Shown piece by piece: positions 55,377 to 64,000 of a DNA stretch of 64,000 nt (its first letter is position 1; every line of letters begins with the position of its first letter). The notes beneath the pieces are model-generated. The model was not told the DNA's origin. It did no database searches and saw nothing but the letters and a program-made list of their open reading frames with translations. Both the position numbers and the translations under genes were made by a program. Origin of the DNA: Galdieria partita (lineage: Eukaryota; Rhodophyta; Bangiophyceae; Galdieriales; Galdieriaceae); NCBI GenBank assembly GCA_025991245.1, contig BQMJ01000024.1, positions 62,001 through 126,000 on the forward strand, written 5' to 3'.

Positions 55377-56318
55377 ATGTCCTGGATGGTCTCCATGGGC
55401 TTTGTTCATAGTGGATGCTGTGTACCAAAAACTTTGTACCATCGTGAAAAGGGCTTATCCTGCAGCAACAAGCGTTTTCATTCCAGAAGTTACAGTCGTT
55501 TCAAATTGCAAAAACTGAAATGTCAGAAAGAAAATCGACCACCAGATGTAACTGGAGGTTGGAAAGTAGAAGAGGATGCAGATTATGCACTGGCACGTAT
55601 ATTTTCCGTTGGAACTTGTGACTCAGGATATGCAGTGCTTTTGCATCCTGTTTCGAATCCTTTTCGATTTCTAGCAGTCTTTGTAGGCGACTTTGAAGCA
55701 CACGCTATTGCAGAGGCTTCATCTTTTTCCGTTTCCGCAAGACCCTTGACGCATGACTTTATCAGCGTTAGTTTAAAGTTAATAGGTTCCTCTATTTCAA
55801 AAGTAGCTATCACACATTTGACTCAGCGTGCCTTCTATGCCCGTATCTGGGTATGGACTATGGCTGGATACGAAATTTCGTTGGACGCTCGACCTTCGGA
55901 TGCAGTGGCTTTGGCACTTAGATTCCGTGCACCTCTTTATTTGAATGAGAGACTTGTCAATTCTGCAGGAATTTCTCTGGAGCAGATTAAGAGAGAGCTT
56001 AGTGAAGGCATTCTTCGGAATTTTTCACCTAAAAAGACCAACTTTTCATCCTGGAAGAATGCAGATAGCTTCAACTCTGCTGCACTCCAAGGTTTTGAGC
56101 CTTCTGAGGAGGCACTGAAACTTCGTTCGCTGGAGGACCTTGCAGGAAGGATCACGAATGAAAATCTTTTGAAGTCGGTAAAAGAGAAAATGAAAATAGT
56201 CGACCCGGTGCAGAACTTTCAAGAGGAATTTACCAGAGCTATCACAGAGGAGCGTTATGAGGACGCATCGTTAATTCGGGATCAAATATATAAGTGGTTG
56301 TTGAACAATCGACTTTAA
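55377..56318 (+). CDS. Bifunctional nuclease (BFN/BBD), plastid-type
   Basis: A 313-residue protein from ATG 55377 (MSWMVSMGFVHSGCC). A likely organelle leader of about 50 residues (Ser/Arg/Lys-rich, RFHSRSYSRFKLQKLK) precedes the BFN domain, with FLAVFVGDFEAHAIAEA, RPLTHDFISVSLKLIG and the active-site region SLDARPSDAVALALRFRAPLYLNE. The C-terminus has a UVR-like motif (FQEEFTRAITEERYEDASLIRDQI). This order (BFN plus UVR) is that of plant BBD/ wound-responsive proteins with RNase and DNase activity. The call is firm for the family; activity is inferred. Confidence 0.88.
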   Translation: MSWMVSMGFVHSGCCVPKTLYHREKGLSCSNKRFHSRSYSRFKLQKLKCQKENRPPDVTGGWKVEEDADYALARIFSVGTCDSGYAVLLHPVSNPFRFLAVFVGDFEAHAIAEASSFSVSARPLTHDFISVSLKLIGSSISKVAITHLTQRAFYARIWVWTMAGYEISLDARPSDAVALALRFRAPLYLNERLVNSAGISLEQIKRELSEGILRNFSPKKTNFSSWKNADSFNSAALQGFEPSEEALKLRSLEDLAGRITNENLLKSVKEKMKIVDPVQNFQEEFTRAITEERYEDASLIRDQIYKWLLNNRL

Positions 56319-57434
56319 TAGCAGTATTATATATAAGTGTTAAATTATCTGCCTTCTAAATATGAGATTGGTACAGACAATGCAGTAGACTTGAGATTTT
56401 ATAAATGTTTGCAAATCGAACAACCAATAACTTAGTTGAATCCAGAAAATTTGTAGTTGCCGCAAGTGCTTTTCTGTCGTTGCACTTCAGGAGCAAAAGA
56501 TTTAATTGAAATTGCATGAATTACCCTAAATCGATTCTCATTTTGTGTATGTCTCAAATCCCCGCACAGTGAATCGTTTAGAGCATCTGTTAAATAATTC
56601 AGTTTTAAATAATTCCGATCATGAAATTAATTTTAAATTTTAGCTAGAGGGGAAATTTCATGAAAATATAGTAATTCTTTAATTTCTGTCATGAACAATT
56701 AAATTCTTGCAAGAAAACAATGCTTTGATTTAAGAAAACCTTGCTCTATCAAGTTTCATTTATTATCTTTGTACGATGAATTAAACAAGTACACTTTTCC
56801 GTTCTGGTCAAAAGGTTTGATGCAAATTTTCAACTCGATGTTATCTTGATCTTGTACTCTCTCACGTCTTGGATAACTGGATGCAGCTCTATTCGTAACT
56901 GTCTTTTGAAATGGAGCCAACACCTCCTAGAATTACTCAAAAATCCACTTTCTACTGGAAGCCCATAATGGGGTCTTCTTTCCTTTCATTGTTTTCTTGG
57001 TGTTTAGTGACAGCACTTAATTTTTTTTTTGAATTTTGAAAGCAAGCCTTGCATTTTGGTTTAAATTCGTTTGAAGTCAATAAAGTTCTGCGAATCAACT
57101 AGCTTTTACAAGGGAGAGTCGGAAATACTCGGATTGAATGTCTAAAATTATCTCGTTCTCGCTTCTTTGAATTCTCCACAGTTGAAAAGGTAGGATGAAT
57201 ATCGTTGATCCATTAAAACAAGAACATGGCATTAAGGTGGGATGCATTTACAATATGTCGAAGATTGTATCCTTTTTCACTTGCGTGAAGAATTCTATAA
57301 TCGGGGATACATTCTATCAACGGAGAATTTCTCTGTGCATTCGGTAAAGATGAACAAAAGATATATTTGAGTTGAACTTGCTGATAAATAAATCACTATA
57401 TTTTATTTATATACCTTTACATCGCAGGGTATGA
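56319..57434. other. AT-rich gap of 1.1 kb, no gene seen
   Basis: The longest gene-free stretch. No frame of more than 60 residues, no tRNA or other RNA gene by eye, no tandem repeat. AT-rich, with a few runs of T (near 57020) and short imperfect palindromes near 56640-56700. It separates two convergent genes, so promoters are not expected. Confidence 0.55.
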
Positions 57435-59352
57435 TCAACTTCGCAGGTAATTATGAAACGCAGCTTGGTGTATATCCAGACGAAGGTCAACAGGACAAGT
57501 TAAGCATTCGCGAATAAAGTTTTTTGCTTGTTCAGAGATGTTTGGATGGTCAGGAAATTCCAGAGGGCAGCCATAAACCAGGCCTTGTTGAACTAACTGT
57601 TGTTGTGAGAGACCATGGCCAAAAGGCTTTTTCCCGTAGAGCATTTGATAGAGAATAACACCAACAGACCAGATATCCACCTTTGGACATATCTGAGGCA
57701 CAGAATCATCACTAGCGAAACACTCTGGTGGGAGATACCAGTAAGTTCCTGCTCCTTGAGATGTAAGTTCCGTTGTATCATTTCGATCCCCTCGTACAGA
57801 GTCGATCACTTTGCAAAGTCCAAAATCCGCAATTCGGACTTCTCCTTCTTTGAATAGAATATTAGCTGGTTTCAAGTCGTAATGAATAACTTTTCTTGGC
57901 AGGTTGTTCAAATACAAGAGACCACTGAGCACTTGACTTATGATTAATTTTGCTTCATTCTCTTCCAATGATCCTTTGGCTTTGAGATACGTATCCAAGT
58001 CAGAGCCATCACAATATTCCAGCACTGTACAGAAAGAGTTTTCATCTATTTCGAACACATCATAGAGTCTTACAACCCTTGGATGCTGTAGCGTCTTGTG
58101 AATTTCGTATTCTCTCGTTGTGTGTCGAATATAATTGGACTTTTGTTCTTCAGTCCAATAATTGTTGAGTTGATGAATCTTGCAAGCCACCCAGCGAAAC
58201 TCATTAAGGTCGTATGCTTTGAAAACCTAAAAGAAATGAGTCTTCTGGTTATTTTCCTTCCTTAATGAGTTTCTTACCTCACTAAAACCACCCTTTCCTA
58301 CAAGCTTCACTAACAAATATTGGTGATTTAAAACGACAAAATTGGAAAAACGCGACAAAGATTCCTCGCGTTGTCTTCGTAACTCCTGCATCATTGAAAG
58401 TTTTTCATTTTCCAGAGATTTTCTCTCAAGAAGCAGTTGCTTCTCTTCTTCCATTAGTACACTTCTTCTACGTGCTAAGATTGCTTCATTTTCTTGCTTA
58501 ATGAAACTATAAGAAAGGTCATCGGAGTCTCCATCGTCCGTATTTCCTATAGACTCTGCATCGAGGACTTCCATACGTTCCCTTAAAGCTTCCAATTTTC
58601 TTTCCGTTTCGCGAAAGCAAGAACCTGGTTCCCAATACTCTTTTATTCCTGTTCCTTGTCGCGTCACCAGTAGCTTCCCTAACCTCATACTTTGTTCATC
58701 CAACCACTTTCTCGACTCGATTCTGTGCTTCATTTCGCTTTCTACGATAAGTTGACGTATGATATCTTTCGAACGAGACAAATACAACTCCAACTGGCTT
58801 ATCTTGTCATCCTTTTCTTTCATACATAACTTATATTGTCGGATTTCGTTTGTCACATGGGCCACATTGAATGGAGTATGCTGTTGTAAATGCTTCTCTT
58901 TAATCGATGTGATAACTCGTTGTTCATCATTTTCCCTAATACTATTTAGCGACAAGATAAAAACAAGATATAGTGGATACTCACGTAGATGAGCAACTCA
59001 ACGACTCTTCTTCATGGTTAGGTGTCACGGGTGATGTACTGTTTCTTTGAAACTTTTCGTGAAATGGTTTGAAATACATTTGAATATCGCAAGAAGAGTT
59101 GGAGTCTGATTCCTTGCTCTGTAATGGTTGTTGTCTATACGAACCCATGCTCTCTTTGTTACAAGTTGCTTCGTTGGAAAGACGAGAAGGAAATGACCGA
59201 TTGCGTCGGTCGTTTTCAGAGTGTGTCAAACGATCGGTCTTAAGCATAGCATCCGGCTGCCCGGTTGGCTTTCTCTTTTTCGTGCCAAGTGATGGTGCTA
59301 TTCTTTGTTCCAAAAGCTGTTGCTTATATGGATCATCAAACCACCTTTTCAT
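57435..59352 (-). CDS. TLK: Tousled-like protein kinase
   Basis: Nuclear Ser/Thr kinase that phosphorylates the histone chaperone ASF1 in S phase. Exons 59352-58985, 58941-58278 and 58226-57435 (introns 43 and 51 nt); 607 residues. The N-terminal part is Ser/Lys-rich, followed by coiled-coil helices (KEKDDKISQLELYLSRSKDIIRQL, LLLERKSLENEKLSMMQEL). Kinase motifs: LVKLVGKGGFSEVFKAY loop, WVACKIHQLN, VIHYDLKPANILF, IADFGLCKVI, and the TLK-diagnostic TSQGAGTYWYLPPECF. The ends match TLK in order. E2F-like sites lie in the upstream region. Family call firm. Confidence 0.93.
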
Positions 59353-59472
59353 TACAAAGATAGGAATATTACAAAGAAATGTCTAACAATTCATCAAAGT
59401 CTTGAACTGACTGGTCTTTTCTCGGAAGAATTTCATACAGAAATAACTCATAAGAAGCGGGGATGATGTGAG

Positions 59473-59510
59473 CCCGCCAGGTCCGTCCATCTGCTATGAA
59501 ACCCGCCAAA
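59473..59510 (+). promoter_or_regulatory. Two E2F-like sites upstream of the Tousled-like kinase
   Basis: CCCGCC occurs at 59473-59478 and CCCGCCAAA at 59502-59510, about 120 and 155 nt upstream of the kinase ATG at 59352. Both match E2F cores. Function is inferred. Confidence 0.45.
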
Positions 59511-59614
59511 TTCTTTGAACAACCCTCAGAGTGAAAAAAAAGAAGAGATAGCGGTGGTGGGCTGAAGGTGCGCCATCCAAATCATCATTGTCTTGTGGAA
59601 TTCAACAGCAAATA

Positions 59615-62600
59615 TCAAGAAGAAATAGTAATGTCTTCAACTTGTCTTTTCAAGTGCAAAAGTTCCTGCTCCAGAGTTTTTAACAATTCTTTGGCTACTT
59701 CCTTCAAACCATCTGCGGTATAAGATGCTATGAACATGATAGAAAGGAAGAATATATGTTTCTCTGTAAATGAAGGCCCGCTGTATATCTCATACAGGTT
59801 GTAAAGTACTCTGTCATCCGAAGAGACGGTATGTGATTTCTTTTCGAATGACTGTAATACTAACTTTCGATAGAAATCAACTTCCAACTCCATGTATTTG
59901 AGAAAGAATCTTCCTTGGGCTTCCCTGAATAGATCAATCTGTCTTTCGAGATTGGTCACAATGACCGGCTCTTCTTCAAATGCCGCCGCTGAAGTTGTTC
60001 CGAGAATACTAACAGGCGACAATGACTGCACTGTTTTGATTACAGCTTCGCCAACACCCTTGAAAGCCTTCCAATCTGTATAGAAATACTTTCGAAAAAT
60101 GCTGAGAAAGTGCCAGCTATTCGGTAAGAAAGATGGTAAGGATGCTTTCTCTCTTTTAGACATTTCCAACGAATGAAAAGAATTCTCTTTACCAATCACT
60201 TCATTGGTATTATTGGCTTCCCAAACCATTCCAACTTGCTTTGTCAAGGTTAGTTCATTATCCACATCATCCTCTTCATTTGCTATATTGGATGAAGAGT
60301 CTACCAACTCCAACGAATTTCTTTCTTCTAATGTTTTATCGGATACTGCATTGTCTTCTACAACTGTGAACATGAAAGGTGCCTTAGAACCTCTTTCTTT
60401 TCTGAACCATTCACCAGGTACGGAAGGAACTGCCACTCCACTACTCTTCGTAGAATAGGAAACGGAACGATTCAATGTATGGCGCCTCATACTTGGAGCA
60501 CTGACTGGTGTAGTGACAGGTGAACCTCTCGAAAGAATTCGCTTGCTAACTTGCCGAACAAAATCAACATGTTTAGGATCCAGATTTAGCTCAGTTAAAG
60601 GTTCTTGTTTTAACGTATCCTCCAACTTTTTACTGATTCCTAATGATCTCCAAGCGTCTCCATGTTTGTTTATATCTGTAAAAGTATCTTGAGATATAGT
60701 AACACTTGCAGCATCAGCCAAGATACATGATATGATAACATGGACCAAGGAATGCCTAGCCTCCCTTAATAGCTGGGCTTCTCTTGATGATAATTTGAAA
60801 AAACGCTCGTGTATAGAACGCCAATACAAGTCAATAAATTCTGAATCAAACGATAAGAGACTCGCAAATGCAACCAATCTTTCCCGTAACATTTTTTCGG
60901 TTGCTAACATTGTTTTAAGAGTAGAAGGAACCCCATAAATCTCTCCACCGAAGCCGCCAGAAACAATGTCTAACCACAACTGAACTTGTTCCAACTGCTG
61001 ACCGATTCTTTTGGTATCTATCAAAATTCGTTCCGATAGAGAGATGTCTTCATCATATGTATTCTATTCAATTCCATTATTTCTAAAATCTTTCTCTGTA
61101 AGGAAACCTAACCAACCTCTTCATCTTGAGGAATTGTTTGATATCCCTTATTGAAACGGTAGGAGGCAGATACCTTTCGTTTACTTACTCCTTCTAGTGA
61201 TGTTCGAAATGCAAGGTTCAACAACTGGGAGTGGATGCTCGACATTTCGTTAAGACATGATGCCAAACTATATCGAATTTGGAGAATAATAGAATGCGGC
61301 CATAAATATTCATTTTCAAACACGGCAACAATAGTTCCCATGGACATCATGATACATCTTCCTATAGGAACATACCAATGTGCTTCATATACCAACGGGT
61401 TGTATTGGCCTAATATGACGACATATTGGGTAATGATGGTGTTGAGTATTGTAAGTGAATAAGTAGAATTGATGAAATAAGCTGCAATAAAAGTGGATAT
61501 CATCAAATACGTGTCTAATAATAAGGCATTCATGGCAATAAACGGAAAACTCATTAAAAGCCCACCAATCAAAGCACCAAAGAAAACCCCCAGTAAGTTG
61601 GCTAACGCACCAACCAAAGTGCCTTCCAATGTCGGTTGTATATACAACACAAAAGCCATCCATATTAACAAACCATTCCAACGTGAAAAAAACCTAGGCA
61701 ACCAACCATAATAGACAACAACTAATATTACCATTTCACCTATCCATTTCTTTAAACAAAACCTTAACTCAGCACTCTCCCAAAGTTCAAGAAAAGATTG
61801 GACATCAAGAGGAATATTTTTAAGAACAAAAGTCCATCTTTCGAAAGGAAACGTCAATATTCTTGCCCATCCGAGAAAGTTCCGTGAACCTAACCATGAT
61901 ATTCGATATCATTCAGAACTCTATATGCATAAACGACCTACCACGAAAAAATGAACGAAGTTTCCTTTGTTCGTAAAGTATTTGAGCATTTTCGTTAAGA
62001 AGGTCAGTCTTCTTTCTAATAGAGTCAGCCATTACAAGAACGAACATGAACGGTCCCATTTCCAAAGTGCTGGGAAACGAAAAGGTATCACTATATCCTT
62101 TCAAAAATTGCAAATATTCAATCTTAGCTCGTTCTCTTATAACTTGGATGTTCTTTTGATCGACAGACATATTTACAGTTGTCTCTCTCTGCCGTATCTC
62201 GAACGACGAAGAAGGCTTCAGTAGATACAAAAAGTCACCTATTCGATAACACTCCGATGCAACTTGGGCAAACGAATACTTTAAATCCATCACAATGGAA
62301 GGCCAGTGTTCCAAAAGATCACCAAAATATCTTCTTCTTTCATTGTGAAGTACAGAATGAAGTGCACCCACTTCATCCAACAAGTCTTCCACCTTACTTA
62401 TGACCAGATTCCATTCCTCTTGTGGTTCACATCTCAGAAACCAGAATAGGTTTGGTTCATAAGGGAGATACTGTGACATCTTCCTGGCTCTAGAAATTTG
62501 TTGTCGTGAGAATTCTAGTCTCCTGCCATTGACGCAAGAAAGCAGAAACGAAGGATCGTGTCTGGTAACGTTTTTCCAACTAGAATCTCCAAAATCGACA

Positions 62601-63340
62601 TCTTCTTCGATATAGGGCTCTACCAAAACGGAACCTATCGCAGATAAAGAAGCACCCAGTTCTAGTAAAGATTCCTTCATGCAAACTCGTAATTCATCTT
62701 TCGCCAAACGAGGAAAGCACAGTATGGAAACCAGTATAGAAGCTCCATGTGCCACTAAAGCTGCCAACATTGTATTACAAAATACTAGCCAGATTGCTTT
62801 GGTGCCACCAGTTCTGCTACCTAACAAGTTAAAGACAAAGTTGAGCTCGCCTGTACTGGTTATCATATCTAGTCTGTTATCTCCATGTAACGAGGTAAAT
62901 AAGGCAGTTCCCAAGAAAATGGTAAATAAAGTAAGAGTACTGTTTGTCTGCGTCAATACGGCCCCTAAAGCGCCCAATAAAGAACCAAAAAGCTGCGCAG
63001 CACTGCTAAGAACTGCACCTTCGGACACGAAACCAAACTCCAATTCTTCAACACCAAAAGTTACTATTATAATATAATCTACCGCTATAAGAGATGAATA
63101 AGGAAACTTTTCAGCTAAAGATGGAATGAAAACCAATAAAGAGAGCAGTAGATATCCTACAGTGGCACGAATGGCAACCTTTGTGTTTTTTCTTAGATAT
63201 TCTCTGTGAGTCTTGCGTCCAGTAGAGGAGAGACAGTCTCTCTGGTGAATAGAAGATTCAACTGCTTCTCCCCTCACTGGAGAGCTGGAAGAAAGACGCA
63301 AGGGTTTTGGACGTTTTTCCGTAAAAGGCGAGGCAGCCAT
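59615..63340 (-). CDS. FUSC-type integral membrane protein
   Basis: A 1206-residue protein from ATG 63340. Exons 63340-61942, 61889-61117 and 61063-59615; introns 52 and 53 nt. Two hydrophobic blocks, each with about five to six helices, flank a long hydrophilic loop. First block: VGYLLLSLLVFIPSL, LFTIFLGTALFTSL, ALVAHGASILVSIL. Second: EMVILVVVYYGWLP, LANLLGVFFGALIGGLLMSFPFIA, YLMISTFIAAYFI. The C-terminal 470 residues are cytosolic, with a Ser/Glu-rich loop and a predicted coiled coil (KELLKTLEQELLHLKRQ). The layout resembles FUSC/aromatic-acid-exporter and ALMT-type families; no residue-level identity is claimed. Substrate unknown. Confidence 0.72.
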
Positions 63341-63729
63341 ACAGGAACAAACAGACGAGGAATGGCCAGAACCAAATGTCCCTGCAATCGAATGGAGTTT
63401 GTCAGAAATGGCGCAATGTCTCTTTTCTGGGCATTTTTCATCTTTACTGAAGACAGCAACTTATGTTGTATTCGATTTTATATATGTTTATACTGACTTT
63501 GAAGTATATTTCTATCAGATTTACAGTTATATTGATATATTCACGAATTTCAACGGAGAAAGTTCCTTGCATCTCTGTTAAATGATAACTGGTCGATAAC
63601 GTTTATCATTTTGATACATTTAAAAATCTCTTATACAAGTTTATCATTTTTTAAACCCTTGTTGTTACGACAACGAGCCTTCTCCCAATCTCATCATTTC
63701 TATTATTTGATCTTTTTTTAGCACTAAAA
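63341..63729. other. Intergenic, upstream of the FUSC-type gene
   Basis: About 390 AT-rich bases with no gene that I can support. It holds the promoter side of the membrane protein gene and the 3' flank of the partial gene at the right edge. A GGCGC motif occurs at 63405-63415. Confidence 0.45.
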
Positions 63730-63960
63730 TCAAATAATAGAACAACGCCAGTTAGCTGTTTTTCGATCTTCTGCAGGTTCTTCATCTTCATCCTCATCTT
63801 CCTCATGTTCCTCTTTCATAAGATTCTCTCTAGCTATCGTATCTTCCTCTACGAAATATTCAATGAAATACAGACATTCTTCCTTCAAATACGTACCAAA
63901 AAGACGGGCAACAAGGTTCAAAACTTGAGGCTTCCTGGCGGGTATGGGAACAAAGGTGCT
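63730..63960 (-). CDS. Last exon of an unknown gene (cut by window edge)
   Basis: A last exon begins after a splice acceptor at about 63961 and ends at 63730. It reads STFVPIPARKPQVLNLVARL, then FGTYLKEECLYFIEYF, and finishes in an acidic tail (HEEDEDEDEEPAEDRKTAN). The conserved-looking FVPIPARKP segment suggests a real domain, but I do not recognise the family. The 5' part lies beyond the window. Confidence 0.5.
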   Translation of the reverse strand, partial: STFVPIPARKPQVLNLVARLFGTYLKEECLYFIEYFVEEDTIARENLMKEEHEEDEDEDEEPAEDRKTANWRCSII

Positions 63961-64000
63961 CTAAATAGAAAGCATTACACAAACCAACAAAGACAAATGG

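Noticed and set aside
57015-57035. Run of T as a transposon tail or repeat
   Set aside because: Short, with no target-site duplication or coding remnant nearby.

Overview
The window looks like compact, AT-rich nuclear DNA of a unicellular red alga, most likely a Galdieria-type cyanidiophyte. The evidence is dense genes on both strands, intergenic gaps often of 40-150 nt, many very short spliceosomal introns (about 35-61 nt), plastid-type and mitochondrial-type targeted proteins, and a plant-type RVE/LCL MYB protein. Introns were inferred by joining reading frames at GT-AG (occasionally possibly GC-AG) sites. No rRNA, tRNA, CRISPR array, transposon or virus-derived element was recognised.

Layout. 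0-1.5 kb: the end of an unknown gene and a messy stretch that may be a decayed or badly resolved gene. 1.5-9.6 kb: secreted GH35 beta-galactosidase, a small secreted Cys-containing protein, a quinone oxidoreductase-like enzyme, galactokinase, and an unknown helical protein. 9.8-14 kb: tandem secreted pepsin-type aspartic proteases. 14.4-20.8 kb: membrane cytochrome-b5-like steroid-binding protein, branched-chain aminotransferase, TIM50, and arginyl-tRNA synthetase with an optional targeting extension. 21-22 kb: a divergent H2B/H2A pair, each followed by a histone-type 3' stem-loop. 22.2-23.5 kb: REVEILLE8-like MYB protein. 23.6-30.1 kb: a same-strand run of three ubiquitin-ligase component genes (WDR26/GID7-like, MAEA/GID9, DCAF6-like). 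30.4-41 kb: cyclin, plastid biotin carboxylase, EngB GTPase with a long extension, thioredoxin-like protein, LRR protein, biotin synthase, metallophosphoesterase. 41-50.4 kb: AGC kinase, NUBPL/Ind1 ATPase, RING-CH protein, a CDC26-like small protein and a 1316-residue protein that may be MEI1/PRD1-like. 50.5-63.3 kb: PHD protein, PH-like/VPS13-tail-like protein, bifunctional nuclease, Tousled-like kinase, FUSC-type membrane protein. The right edge holds the last exon of an unknown gene.

Themes. Cell-cycle and chromatin genes (H2A, H2B, cyclin, Tousled-like kinase, CDC26-like) recur, and E2F-like TTTSSCGC motifs lie upstream of several. Ubiquitin ligase parts are clustered. Beta-galactosidase and galactokinase, and biotin carboxylase and biotin synthase, form metabolically linked neighbours. 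The strongest non-coding signal is the pair of matching hairpins just downstream of both histone genes, each followed at a fixed short distance by the same purine-rich element; this looks like a U7/SLBP-type histone mRNA 3'-end signal in a red alga.
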